Assembly (NCBI RefSeq): GCF_002563655.1
Contig: NZ_PDIY01000001.1
Location: 547,501-600,000 of the forward strand
DNA length: 52,500 nucleotides
Origin: Bacillus sp. es.034
Lineage (GTDB): Bacteria > Bacillota > Bacilli > Bacillales > Bacillaceae_B
Direction: 5' to 3'
The position numbers were made by a program, and so were the translations under genes. Below are positions 34,412 to 44,378 of the stretch, one piece after another. Every line of letters starts with the position of its first letter. Within the stretch, counting starts at the first letter, position 1. The notes beneath the pieces are model-generated. The model made no database searches and was not told where the DNA came from. It saw only the letters and a program-made list of their open reading frames with translations.

Positions 34412-35281
34412 CTAAAAAAGTTTTAAAAATTCTTTTGCTGCTTTTGATAAGTAACTATTCTTCCTCCAAATTACTTTGGGTTCAGATATTAAGGTCTGTT
34501 CCTTTAGCTGAATGACTCTCAATCCTCCCAATGAATGGAGGGATAGTAACGAGAGCGGTAAGATCGTCGCACCAAACCCCGATGAAACGAGACCAAGTAA
34601 CATTATTAAATCCTGACATTCGCACAGTATATTTGGTTCTAAATCTAACCGTTGAAATTCATTGACTATTTGCCCATACGCACCTAAACCATAGTTTGGC
34701 CGCAGAAGAATCAATGGCAAATCGATAATTTCCTCTAACCTGCATTGTTCTGATCCTCTCCACGTCCATTTTTCAGGCAACACAAGCACATATGGATCAC
34801 TTTCCAATGGCATTTGAGAGATACTTTTTTCTGTTATTGGACTATTTGTTATTGCAATCTCAATCTGGCGTTTAGATAACATTTTTATGAGATGGATCGT
34901 TTCACCTTCCCATACTTTGAAAGTAAGACCAGGATTTTTCTCCCGAATATCTACCACCTTAGAAAGAATTAAAGATGCACAATAAAGATTGGATCCAACA
35001 GATAAAATCCCACTGGCGCCTTTCCTCAATTCTTGAACTTCAACCATTGTTTCATCAAGTTTATTTAAAAGTTCTTTTGCTCGAAGTAGTAATCTTTCCC
35101 CCTCCAAGGTTAAATTAAGACTTTTGTTATCTCGATCAAATAAAACGACGCCCAGCTCTTCTTCCATTTGTTTGAGTTGTCTGCTCAAAGGGGGTTGAGC
35201 AATATTTAATTTCTTTGCAGCGGTGGTGATCTTACCTTCTTCAGCTATAGTGACAAAGTATTTTAACTGTCGAATATCCAA
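34412..35281 (-). CDS. LysR-family transcriptional regulator
   Basis: 289 aa. N-terminal helix-turn-helix MDIRQLKYFVTIAEEGKITTAAKKLNIAQPPLSRQLKQMEEELGVVLFDR, then the ligand domain (ILSVGSNLYCASLIL ... PNYGLGAYGQI, GLVSSGFGATILPLSLLSL). Divergent from the BenE-type gene, so the shared 120-base gap is its likely operator region; LysR proteins usually control the divergent neighbour. The inducer is unknown but could be an aromatic or related acid carried by that transporter. Confidence 0.9.
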   Translation of the reverse strand: MDIRQLKYFVTIAEEGKITTAAKKLNIAQPPLSRQLKQMEEELGVVLFDRDNKSLNLTLEGERLLLRAKELLNKLDETMVEVQELRKGASGILSVGSNLYCASLILSKVVDIREKNPGLTFKVWEGETIHLIKMLSKRQIEIAITNSPITEKSISQMPLESDPYVLVLPEKWTWRGSEQCRLEEIIDLPLILLRPNYGLGAYGQIVNEFQRLDLEPNILCECQDLIMLLGLVSSGFGATILPLSLLSLHSLGGLRVIQLKEQTLISEPKVIWRKNSYLSKAAKEFLKLF

Positions 35282-35401
35282 GATGAAACCTCCATCATAC
35301 CAAAAAGATATAGTAAAAAGATAAAACAGATATTTTAAGTATTGATAAATTGAGTATACACTAAGATGTAGTGTAATTCATATGTTTTAAGGAGTGTGAC
35401 T

Positions 35402-36667
35402 TTGTTGTTCAAGAAAAATATCATACAATTTCCAAAGCTTTTATCGGTTGGGAATATATCAAATGGATTTGTGGCCTGGCTTTTTGGTTCAGCAGGACCC
35501 TTATTAATTGTTTTGCAAGCTGCTGAAAAAGGTCATTTGCCGGGAAGCATAACCAGCTCATGGATTTTCGCCATTTATGGAATGGGGGGACTCCTAACGC
35601 TCATCGTCTCCTTATATTATGGGCAGCCCATAGGCTATGCCTTTTCAATACCTGGAGCCATTCTTGTCGGCTCAAGCTTAACCCATTATTCTTTCAACCA
35701 AGTGGTTGGTGCCTATATTATAACCGGGATCCTTATTTTTCTTTTAGGAATATCTGGCCTTGTTACAAAATTGATGAAGGTTTTGCCTCTCCCGGTTATG
35801 ATGGGGATGGTGTCAGGTGTCTTACTCCCTTTCGGAACTGAGATGATCCGCTCGGTTGTAAAAAATCCGTTACTCAACGGTATCCCGTTACTTGTCTTTC
35901 TTGCTCTTTCATTTTTCTTACGATTTTCAAAAAAGTTCCCACCTATATTAGGGGCGATCATTGCAGCAATTCTTTGTCTTAAATTTTTGCCGAACGTTTC
36001 TGTACAGCCTCTCCATATAACAATGGGCATTCCCCATTTTATCATTCCAACATTTAGTTTTTCCGTTGTAGGGGAACTTGTCATTCCATTAATCTTAACA
36101 GTTATTGCCATTCAAAATGCCCAAGGGATTGCTATGTTAGAGACCCATGGCTATCGTCCACCGATCAATGCCATGACCAATTGGAGCGGAATCGGTACTA
36201 TTATAAATGCTTTTTTTGGGGGCCACCCAGCCTGTATTGCAGGTCCCATGACGGGCTTACTTGTTAATAAAGAATCAGGCAAACTTGAACATAGGTATGT
36301 CGCTGCCATTGTATTAGGAGTATTATCCTGTCTATTAGCTCTATTTTCTCCAATGGCTTCGCAAATTCCACATGTCATTCCTGCCTCATTAATTCAATTA
36401 CTAGGTGGCGTCGCCATGATTAGTGTACTGGTTGACTCTTTGAGAATGAGTTTCTCTGGTCGATTCAAATCAGGCGCCCTCTTTTCCTTTATAATCACAA
36501 TCTCTGGGATCTCTATTTTCCATATCGGAGCGCCATTCTGGGGTCTGATTGGGGGTACCTTGGCCACCGTATTCTTGGATAAACAAGATTTTTATAAATC
36601 CGAATCAAGTGACCAAAACAATGAAACTAACTTGAGTGAAGCTCTTTACAAGGACCAAATTTCCTAA
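35402..36667 (+). CDS. BenE-family benzoate/H+ symporter-like transporter
   Basis: 421 aa with about twelve membrane helices. Marks of the BenE family: GNISNGFVAWLFGSAGPLLIVLQAA, GYAFSIPGAILVGSSLTHYSFNQVVGAYIITG, LPLPVMMGMVSGVLLPFG, QNAQGIAMLETHGYRPPINAMTNWSGIGTIINAFFGGHPACIAGPMTG and HRYVAAIVLGVLSCLLALFSPMA. The ribosome site AAGGAG lies seven bases before a TTG at 35402, which I take as start; the GTG at 35396 is on top of the site. Substrate inferred only from family. Partner regulator is the divergent LysR gene. Confidence 0.88.
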   Translation: MLFKKNIIQFPKLLSVGNISNGFVAWLFGSAGPLLIVLQAAEKGHLPGSITSSWIFAIYGMGGLLTLIVSLYYGQPIGYAFSIPGAILVGSSLTHYSFNQVVGAYIITGILIFLLGISGLVTKLMKVLPLPVMMGMVSGVLLPFGTEMIRSVVKNPLLNGIPLLVFLALSFFLRFSKKFPPILGAIIAAILCLKFLPNVSVQPLHITMGIPHFIIPTFSFSVVGELVIPLILTVIAIQNAQGIAMLETHGYRPPINAMTNWSGIGTIINAFFGGHPACIAGPMTGLLVNKESGKLEHRYVAAIVLGVLSCLLALFSPMASQIPHVIPASLIQLLGGVAMISVLVDSLRMSFSGRFKSGALFSFIITISGISIFHIGAPFWGLIGGTLATVFLDKQDFYKSESSDQNNETNLSEALYKDQIS

Positions 36668-36923
36668 CACCGTTTCTTTAGACCTCGGTTACATCTCATT
36701 ACACAATAAAGGGACACCTAGACATAGTGCTGGTGTCATTAAGAAAGACTTTTTTTAAAAGTACATGCATTTCTTTTTCTAGAAAAGAAGGATTATCCTT
36801 TGTGGACGGAAGAAACGGGAAATAAGAAGCCTCATGGTGAACCGAGGTACTCTGTAGCCATAGAAACCATTCAAGATTAGGGATAAAATAAGGTGAGAGT
36901 AGATTTGCTAAGGATGTGTCAAG
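36668..36923. other. Gap between BenE-like gene and LytTR gene
   Basis: 256 bases. A short dyad GACACC...GGTGTC (36711-36742) may belong to a terminator of the transporter gene; nothing else is convincing. Confidence 0.35.
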
Positions 36924-37568
36924 ATGGAAAGTATAACTGTCGTTTCTCTTTTAGATGTGATCGGGGAATTGTTTTCTGATGAAATCTCAATCGCTGTATC
37001 GAATACAGTGGAATATATTTATTATCGGCCTAGTAAGCGGCTTGATTTGAAGATCAAGCCAGGAGATCCTGTAAAAAACGGTACGATTGCTCATAAAGCT
37101 TTGGTAACAAAACAAAAAGTCTCTGAATTCATTGATCGGGATATATTTGGTGTCCCATATCACGGCATGGCTGTTCCATTTCTCCATGAAGGTCAGCTGG
37201 AAGGATGTGTCACCGCAATTTTTCCTGCATTGACCGAGGGGAAATCTGTGGTGACCGTCAAATCCCCTGATGGATGGATTCCGATTCCATTTTCACAAGT
37301 GATGTATCTTGAGGCAAAGGACAAGAAGACTTATGTGTATACTGAAGGGTTTTCAGGTACTCATAAGTCTTCGTTGCAAGAATTCGAATACTTGTTGCCG
37401 AAGGAATCATTCATACGTTGCCATCGTTCCTTCATTGTGAATGTCAATCATATCAGGGAGATCTACCCGGATACCCATTCTACGTTCATACTTTCGATGA
37501 AGAATGGTGCCCAGGTTTCCGTGAGCCAAACCTATTCTAGCTATTTTCGTAAATTGCTCGGGTTTTAA
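36924..37568 (+). CDS. LytTR DNA-binding regulator with N-terminal sensor domain
   Basis: 214 aa. C-terminal LytTR domain: VMYLEAKDKKTYVYT, SSLQEFEYLLPKESFIRCHRSFIVNVNHIREIYP, MKNGAQVSVSQTYSSYFRKLLGF. The N-terminal 110 residues are not a receiver domain: MESITVVSLLDVIGELFSDEISIAVSNTVEYIYYRPSKR has a PAS/GAF-like look and KIKPGDPVKNGTIAHKAL, GVPYHGMAVPFLHEGQLEGCVTAIF follow a GAF-like strand order. So it senses something directly. It lies 160 bases before the CoA-transferase gene in the same direction and probably controls it. RNA start and operators not seen. Confidence 0.85.
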   Translation: MESITVVSLLDVIGELFSDEISIAVSNTVEYIYYRPSKRLDLKIKPGDPVKNGTIAHKALVTKQKVSEFIDRDIFGVPYHGMAVPFLHEGQLEGCVTAIFPALTEGKSVVTVKSPDGWIPIPFSQVMYLEAKDKKTYVYTEGFSGTHKSSLQEFEYLLPKESFIRCHRSFIVNVNHIREIYPDTHSTFILSMKNGAQVSVSQTYSSYFRKLLGF

Positions 37569-37731
37569 GCGAAGCCGAAAAAGCTAAGGGTGGTTCCTTA
37601 CGATTCTGTTTCAGTCTCACAATCCGGTCGTTCATCCGAATTTCTTGTATCTTATTCTAAAAACGCCATTCCCACCCCCGATCAACGTTAAAATTATTGT
37701 AATATTCATTATTTTTAGAGGGATGGGATTT

Positions 37732-39243
37732 ATGGAGAATATACTTGATTGCATTAGAGACCCACGTCTCCGAGACCGTGTGGTAACACCAAAAACAGCA
37801 GCATCCTGGATTGAAGATGGAATGACTTTAGGATTAAGTGGCTTTACACGTGCAGGCGATGTGAAAGCGGTTCCATTCGCCCTGGTCGACCGTGCCGAAA
37901 AAGAGTCGTTTAAAGTGAACGTGTATACTGGAGCCTCTTTAGGTTCAGATGTTGATAAATTGTTTGCTGAAGCTGGAATCCTTGGTAAGAGACTTCCTTT
38001 CCAGGCCGATCCGACTATGCGAAAAGGGATCAACCATGGTGACTTCTTATTTGTAGACCAGCATTTGTCCCATACGGCTGAACTGCTGCGAGCAAACGTA
38101 ATGGAGGTAGACGTCGCAATTTTGGAAGCGGTTGCAATTACGGAAGACGGCATGATCATTCCAACCACCTCTATCGGTAACTCGTTGAACTTTGCCCAGC
38201 ACGCCAAATCGATCATCATCGAAATCAATCTGTCCCAGTCTGCAGAGCTGGAAGGATTGCATGATTTATATGCGCCTGGGAAACAAGGGGAGAGGGATCC
38301 GATTCCATTGAGAAAACCAGATGACCGAATTGGTGACGTTGGAATAAAGGTGGATCCAGATAAGATAAAAGGAATTGTTTTTACGGATCAACAGGATTCG
38401 CCTTCGACGATCGTACCTCCAGATGAGGAAACAGTGATCATGGCTCAGCATTTGATGGATTTCCTGCGGTCGGAAGTGCAAGCAGGACGGTTGACTGAAC
38501 GTCTTGCGCCACTGCAGTCAGGAATCGGTTCAGTCGCAAATGCTGTCCTTCATGGGATGCTCCATTCTGAATTCGAGGATTTGGAAATCTATTCGGAGGT
38601 ATTGCAGGATGCGGTATTCGACCTGATGGATGCAGGAAAAGTACGATTTGCCTCCTGCTGCTCGATTACACTATCGGATGCGAAAATGAAACAGGTATTT
38701 TCAGAGTTTGATAAATATAGGGACCGATTGATCATGAGACCTCAGGAAATTTCCAATCATCCTGAAATCATTCGCCGTCTTGGATTGATTTCGATCAATA
38801 CAGCATTGGAATTAGATATCTATGGCAATGTCAATTCGACTCACGTACTCGGTACGAAAATGATGAACGGAATTGGCGGCTCCGGTGATTTTGCGAGGAA
38901 TGCCCGTCTCGCGATCTTTGTGACAAAGTCTATAGCGAAAGACGGCAAAATTTCAAGCATTGTCCCGTTCGTCTCACATGTCGACCACACTGAACATGAT
39001 GTCGACGTTATCGTCACTGAGCAAGGTTATGCCGACCTGCGCGGGTTAGCACCAAGAGAGCGTGTAGCGCTGATCATCGAGCGTTGTGCTCATCCTATAT
39101 ACCGCGACCAGCTTCGTGAGTATTATCAGGAAGCGTTGACAAGAGGTGGACAAACCCCGCATGTCTTAGAAAAAGCACTATCCTGGCATACGAACCTTGC
39201 CGAGAATGGTACAATGCTTAGGACTGAAATGGAGACGGTTTAA
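37732..39243 (+). CDS. Acetyl-CoA hydrolase / succinyl-CoA:acetate CoA-transferase family protein
   Basis: 503 aa. Marks: RLRDRVVTPKTAASWIEDGMTLGLSGFTRAGDVKAVPFAL, GIGSVANAVLHGML, the catalytic Glu in YSEVLQDAVFDLMDAGKV, NVNSTHVLGTKMMNGIGGSGDFARNARLAIFVT and VTEQGYADLRGLAPRERV. These match the Cat1/AarC-type CoA-transferase family, where the Glu forms a CoA thioester. Length 500 aa is usual. ATG 37732 has GAGGGATGGG nearby; the 87-base upstream extension is non-coding. Likely moves CoA between acetate and succinate, controlled by the LytTR gene before it. Confidence 0.88.
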   Translation: MENILDCIRDPRLRDRVVTPKTAASWIEDGMTLGLSGFTRAGDVKAVPFALVDRAEKESFKVNVYTGASLGSDVDKLFAEAGILGKRLPFQADPTMRKGINHGDFLFVDQHLSHTAELLRANVMEVDVAILEAVAITEDGMIIPTTSIGNSLNFAQHAKSIIIEINLSQSAELEGLHDLYAPGKQGERDPIPLRKPDDRIGDVGIKVDPDKIKGIVFTDQQDSPSTIVPPDEETVIMAQHLMDFLRSEVQAGRLTERLAPLQSGIGSVANAVLHGMLHSEFEDLEIYSEVLQDAVFDLMDAGKVRFASCCSITLSDAKMKQVFSEFDKYRDRLIMRPQEISNHPEIIRRLGLISINTALELDIYGNVNSTHVLGTKMMNGIGGSGDFARNARLAIFVTKSIAKDGKISSIVPFVSHVDHTEHDVDVIVTEQGYADLRGLAPRERVALIIERCAHPIYRDQLREYYQEALTRGGQTPHVLEKALSWHTNLAENGTMLRTEMETV

Positions 39244-39255
39244 AGGATAAACAAA

Positions 39256-39292
39256 AGATACCGGGTATTTCCTGAAAGAGGGGGTATCCGGT
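39256..39292 (+). terminator. Terminator of the CoA-transferase gene
   Basis: ATACCGG...CCGGTTTTATTC on the plus strand, about 15 bases after the stop. The stem has internal mismatches. Confidence 0.6.
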
Positions 39293-39385
39293 TTTATTCA
39301 TCAGAGGTATGATACAAGATCATTGCTCTACTGTGTTAAAGGATGGTATCATCTAACGTAATATCGGTAAGGAGGAGGCATAAAT

Positions 39386-39890
39386 ATGTCATTGGAAAGT
39401 GTAAAAGCCCATTTTAAACAGTGGAACCGCGAAAATGACGTGATGGAGTTCGAAACATCGAGTGCTACGGTTGAAGAAGCAGCAGAAACAATCGGTGTCA
39501 TGCCTGCGCAGATTGCAAAAACGCTGTCATTCAGGGGACCGGATGACAAAGATATCCTGATTGTTGCGGCAGGAGATGCGAAGATCGATAACAAGAAGTT
39601 CCGTCAGTTTACAGGGATAAAAGCACGCATGCTCATTGCCTGATGAAGTATTGGAGCGAACCGGCCATGTCGTCGGTGGCGTCTGTCCGTTCGGATTAGC
39701 GAATGAAATGGACGTCTATCTGGATATTTCGATGAAACGCTTCGAGAACCTTTTCCCTGCATGTGGAAGCACCAACTCTGCAATCAAATTGACGCCAGGG
39801 GAACTTTTCCTCTATTCATCTGCCAATGAGTGGATTGATGTGTGTAAAGAGTGGGAAGAAGAATATGCTCATACCTCCTTATTTAGCTGA
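39386..39890 (+). pseudogene. YbaK/EbsC-type aminoacyl-tRNA deacylase, frameshifted
   Basis: Two overlapping frames join to one gene: MSLESVKAHFKQWNRENDVMEF ... DNKKFRQFTGIKARML ends near 39634, and the rest continues in the next frame as PDEVLERTGHVVGGVCPFGLANEMDVYLDISMKRFENLFPACGSTNSAIKLTPGELFLYS. Together they make a full YbaK (Cys-tRNA(Pro) deacylase-like) protein. GGAGGAGG precedes the start ATG. One base is missing or extra near 39635; it may be a true mutation, a sequencing error or a programmed shift. The end of the second frame (AHTSLFS) runs into recombinase sequence. Confidence 0.75.
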
Positions 39891-40033
39891 GACTGGGGTA
39901 AGTCTTTCACAAATAAAGGAACGATTAGGACACAAGGACGAGAAAACAACTAAAAATGTTTATTTACATGTAACAAAGAGATGAAAAAAGAGGCTTCCCA
40001 AAAGTTCAAAGAACTCATGGAAAACCTCTAATT
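39883..40033 (+). pseudogene. C-terminal remnant of a tyrosine recombinase (integrase)
   Basis: Reads LAETGVSLSQIKERLGHKDEKTTKNV, then in a second frame YLHVTKR, then in a third MKKEASQKFKELMENL-stop. This is the last 50 residues of a phage-type integrase with the LGH and Tyr (YLH) active-site residues, but with two frame changes. No other integrase sequence is present. It overlaps the end of the ybaK-like frame. Confidence 0.7.
39985..40030 (-). terminator. Likely groEL terminator
   Basis: Minus strand GAGGTTTTCC...GAACTTTTGGGAAGCCTC stem followed by TTTTTTCATC, about 100 bases after the groEL stop. It lies inside the integrase remnant and has internal mismatches. Confidence 0.55.
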
Positions 40034-40135
40034 CAAACCCTTATTTTAGAAAATGTTACCCATTTTTTACCCTCGGTATTTTTCAAGTATATAAAGGTCT
40101 AAATATCCCGTTATTACTGGGTTTATCGGGGCAGA

Positions 40136-41806
<1,671 letters not shown>

Positions 41807-41825
41807 TTACTTTACGGAAATTTAA

Positions 41826-42113
41826 TTATTCGCCAACTACAGCCAGAATATCGCTATCACGAAGGATCAGGTATTCTGTGCCTTGGTATTTCACTTCTGT
41901 ACCAGCGTATTTAGAGAAAATGATTCGATCGCCGACAGCTACCTCAAGAGCAACGCGCTCACCGTTGTCAAGAATGCGCCCAGTACCTACAGCCATCACT
42001 TTACCTTCTTGTGGCTTTTCCTTTGCGGAATCCGGTAGCACAATACCGCTTGCTGTTTTTTCTTCTGACTCAACTAGCTCGATAACGACGCGATCACCTA
42101 GTGGTTTTAACAA
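41826..42113 (-). CDS. groES: Co-chaperonin GroES (TTG start)
   Basis: 95 aa. [38 protein letters not shown], mobile loop, [31 protein letters not shown]. The expected N-terminus (MLKPLGD) begins at a TTG at 42113, with AAGGAGGT eight bases upstream; the next in-frame TTG (42122) overlaps that site, and no ATG fits. So a TTG start is used. First gene of the groESL operon; follows the CIRCE element. Confidence 0.96.
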   Translation of the reverse strand: MLKPLGDRVVIELVESEEKTASGIVLPDSAKEKPQEGKVMAVGTGRILDNGERVALEVAVGDRIIFSKYAGTEVKYQGTEYLILRDSDILAVVGE

Positions 42114-42150
42114 GTGAAACAACCTCCTTGAATTATGTAAATGTTTTTTA

Positions 42151-42177
42151 TTAGCACTCGCTCACTGTGAGTGCTAA
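42151..42177. promoter_or_regulatory. CIRCE element (HrcA operator)
   Basis: Perfect TTAGCACTC-N9-GAGTGCTAA inverted repeat in the leader of groESL. Heat-shock repressor HrcA binds it. Confidence 0.97.
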
Positions 42178-42187
42178 CACAACTATT

Positions 42188-42216
42188 ATATTAATTAATT
42201 CGTTTTCATTTTGCAA
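42188..42216 (-). promoter_or_regulatory. groESL promoter
   Basis: Minus strand TTGCAA, 17-base spacer, TAATAT, ten bases before the CIRCE element. A second possible -10 (TATAAT) is three bases nearer. Confidence 0.7.
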
Positions 42217-42405
42217 GAGTCCTGCCTAAAATTTTTTTCGTCATATTTCTCTTTTTTTCACACCCTCCTATCCTATGCCCCCTTTCCCCATATATTCCAG
42301 GGTGAAAGAAACCCTTAGATTTGAACAGTTCCGCTTTTCTTAGTAGAATTGTACAGGAGTAACTATGTTGATCGTTATCTTACAGGTGCTAAAGGAGATC
42401 AAACG

Positions 42406-43149
42406 TTGAAAAAACATTTTGGATTTATCTTAATTGCCTATATCGTCATGCAGCTTTCAAGCATTGTCGGGGTACCCCTTTTATATAAGATTGGTGTCGA
42501 CGTCCTCGGGTTACCCGATGAGACGGTACGGAGCCTTGTCCCCGGATACTGGCTCGTCATCAGCTTCACGCTGACCCTTCTCATTGTGGGAGGCATCCTC
42601 AGGAAAAGCGAAACAAGCACCCGGCTTGAACGGAGTGCTCCCATGGGTACCGGCCGTTCGATTGTTTGGGCGGTTCTTGGGATTTTCATGGCGTTCATCG
42701 CTCAATCGGTGGCGATACAAGTCGAATATGCATTAGGAATTCAAATGGGTTCTGAAAATACCCAGATGATTATCGGCATCATTGAAAAGGTTCCATTATC
42801 CATGCTGGTCGCGGCCATCATCGGACCCATTCTGGAAGAGATCGTATTCAGGAAAATCATTTTCGGCGTGCTTTACGAGAAGATGCATTTCTTCTTTGCT
42901 GCTCTCATCAGTTCGGTCATCTTTGCACTTGCCCATTTCGAGCCGGAGCATGTGATCCTGTATTCCGCAATGGGCTTCACCTTCGCCTTTCTTTATGTGA
43001 AAACGAAACGGATCCTGGTGCCAATATTTGCTCACGTGGCCATGAATACAACGGTCGTTCTAATGCAATCTATCTATAAGGACGAAATCGATAAAATGAT
43101 GAACGAAGCTGAAAAAATACAAGGATTTATTGGAGGATTATTTCTATGA
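42406..43149 (+). CDS. ydiL: CPBP-family intramembrane metalloprotease (YdiL-like)
   Basis: 247 aa from TTG 42406, which has AAAGGAGATC before it; upstream extension to 42349 lacks one. Several membrane helices and the CPBP (Abi) active-site motifs: GPILEEIVFRKIIFG (EExxxR) near the middle, FFAALISSVIFALAHFEPEH (FxxxH), and VPIFAHVAMNTTV. These align with B. subtilis YdiL. Overlaps the next gene by four bases (ATGA). Substrate unknown. Confidence 0.9.
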   Translation: MKKHFGFILIAYIVMQLSSIVGVPLLYKIGVDVLGLPDETVRSLVPGYWLVISFTLTLLIVGGILRKSETSTRLERSAPMGTGRSIVWAVLGIFMAFIAQSVAIQVEYALGIQMGSENTQMIIGIIEKVPLSMLVAAIIGPILEEIVFRKIIFGVLYEKMHFFFAALISSVIFALAHFEPEHVILYSAMGFTFAFLYVKTKRILVPIFAHVAMNTTVVLMQSIYKDEIDKMMNEAEKIQGFIGGLFL

Positions 43150-43355
43150 GGAGATCACCATTATTCTCAGGAGTGATCTATCTCCTTCTCGGTGTGCTCT
43201 TCACATACTTTGCTGTACAAAACGTACAGAATGATGAAGGTTGGGGATTTTTCACGTATATGCTCATCTTTCTTGCGACCCTGGACTTCGGTTCCGGGTT
43301 ACGGATGGTCATGCTGCATTTCAAGATCAAAAAACAAATAAAGAACAAAAAATAA
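43146..43355 (+). CDS. ydiK: Small membrane protein YdiK (DUF4305-like)
   Basis: 69 aa, two hydrophobic segments (LFSGVIYLLLGVLFTYFAV and FFTYMLIFLATLDFGSGLRMVML) and a Lys-rich tail (KIKKQIKNKK). Same place and size as B. subtilis ydiK, translationally coupled to ydiL. No function known. Confidence 0.85.
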   Translation: MRRSPLFSGVIYLLLGVLFTYFAVQNVQNDEGWGFFTYMLIFLATLDFGSGLRMVMLHFKIKKQIKNKK

Positions 43356-43384
43356 GGATTGATCATTTGATCAATCCTTATTTA
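43352..43384. terminator. Shared terminator of ydiK and tatC
   Basis: ATAAGGATTGATCA / TGATCAATCCTTAT perfect stem with a two-base loop; on the minus strand it is followed by TTTTTTG, on the plus strand by TTATAT. It overlaps the last codons of tatC, so two convergent genes use one structure. Confidence 0.85.
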
Positions 43385-44138
43385 TATCCTCGTACTGTTC
43401 CATTTCAAGCTTTTGCTCTGCCTCAAGCACCTTTTTGTATCCGATCTTGGAAATCCAGATGCTGATTTCATATAGTATGAACAGCGGTACCGTCACCATT
43501 AGATGGGACACAATGTCGGGTGGCGTGATAAGGGCCGCGATGACCAATAAGATAAAGTAGGCCGCTTTCCTCATCTTTGCCATCATCATCGGTGTGACAA
43601 TACCTAACCGTGTAAGGAAAAGCATGGCTACGGGTAACTGAAAGAGAAAGCCAAAAGGAATCGTGATCTGGAATAAGAAATGAAAATATTCGTTTATTCC
43701 AATCACTTGTTCTATATTTAGATTCGTTGATAAACCCATCATGAATTTCACGATATATGGAAACAAAATAAAATAAGAAAATGACAATCCACCTAAGAAA
43801 AGGATAAGGGAAACTGGAATATAACTAAGCGTCACTTTTCTTTCTCTTTCGTATAAACCCGGACTGACAAAAGACCAGACCTGAAAGAGAATGAGAGGGG
43901 ATGTCATGATCAAAGCAATGAACATGATCATTTCCATATAGATCTTCAGAGGATCTGTGATACGAAAGGCGTTCATGGTTAATTCTTTCGCTTCATCGGC
44001 ATGCTGTAAGTATCTGATCAGCGGTTCTGCAAGAAAGAAGCTTACAACAACTGCTAACAAGAAGAAAACGACTACAAACATGAGTCGTTTTTGCAATTCT
44101 CCTATATGTTCATAAACTGTCATGTCTCTTTGACTCAT
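43371..44138 (-). CDS. tatC: Sec-independent protein translocase TatC
   Basis: 255 aa, six membrane helices. Family marks: EHIGELQKRLMFVVVF, LNAFRITDPLKIYMEM-like (here MNAFRITDPLK), FQVWSFVSPGLYERERK, SFSYFILFPYIVKFMMG, GINEYFHFLFQITIPFGFLFQLPVAMLFLTRLGIV and VIAALITPPDIVSHLMVTVPL. Close to B. subtilis TatCy. ATG 44138 is chosen; the ATG 44147 touches the ribosome site. Follows tatA by 16 bases. Receptor of twin-arginine substrates. Confidence 0.95.
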   Translation of the reverse strand: MSQRDMTVYEHIGELQKRLMFVVVFFLLAVVVSFFLAEPLIRYLQHADEAKELTMNAFRITDPLKIYMEMIMFIALIMTSPLILFQVWSFVSPGLYERERKVTLSYIPVSLILFLGGLSFSYFILFPYIVKFMMGLSTNLNIEQVIGINEYFHFLFQITIPFGFLFQLPVAMLFLTRLGIVTPMMMAKMRKAAYFILLVIAALITPPDIVSHLMVTVPLFILYEISIWISKIGYKKVLEAEQKLEMEQYEDINKD

Positions 44139-44153
44139 GGCGTTCATCCTACT

Positions 44154-44324
44154 CTACTTAGCACTATTATTTTTTTCGTCTTCATCATCTGCTAAGCCTT
44201 TTGTTGCATTTTTAAATTCACGCAATGTATTTCCTGCTGCTTTTCCTAATTCCGGAAGTTTCTTAGGACCAAAAATAAGTAAAGCAACGACTGCTATTAA
44301 TACGAGGCTACCTGGACCTGGCAT
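44154..44324 (-). CDS. tatA: Twin-arginine translocase subunit TatA
   Basis: 56 aa: [44 protein letters not shown] then an acidic tail ([12 protein letters not shown]). One membrane helix, conserved [10 protein letters not shown] hinge, amphipathic helix. GAGGAGGTG before ATG 44324. Forms the pore with TatC, the next gene. Short for a TatA but complete. B. subtilis order rex-tatAy-tatCy is kept. Confidence 0.95.
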   Translation of the reverse strand: MPGPGSLVLIAVVALLIFGPKKLPELGKAAGNTLREFKNATKGLADDEDEKNNSAK

Positions 44325-44378
44325 AATGAGACACCTCCTCTTTTACCATTCTATCATAACGTAAATATGAAGAATTTT

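Noticed and set aside
39883..40033. A working prophage or integrative element at groEL
   Set aside because: Only the last 50 integrase residues remain, in three frames, with no other phage or conjugation genes.
44137..44364. Plus-strand frame over tatA
   Set aside because: It is the reverse of tatA, whose motif [10 protein letters not shown] is unmistakable on the minus strand.
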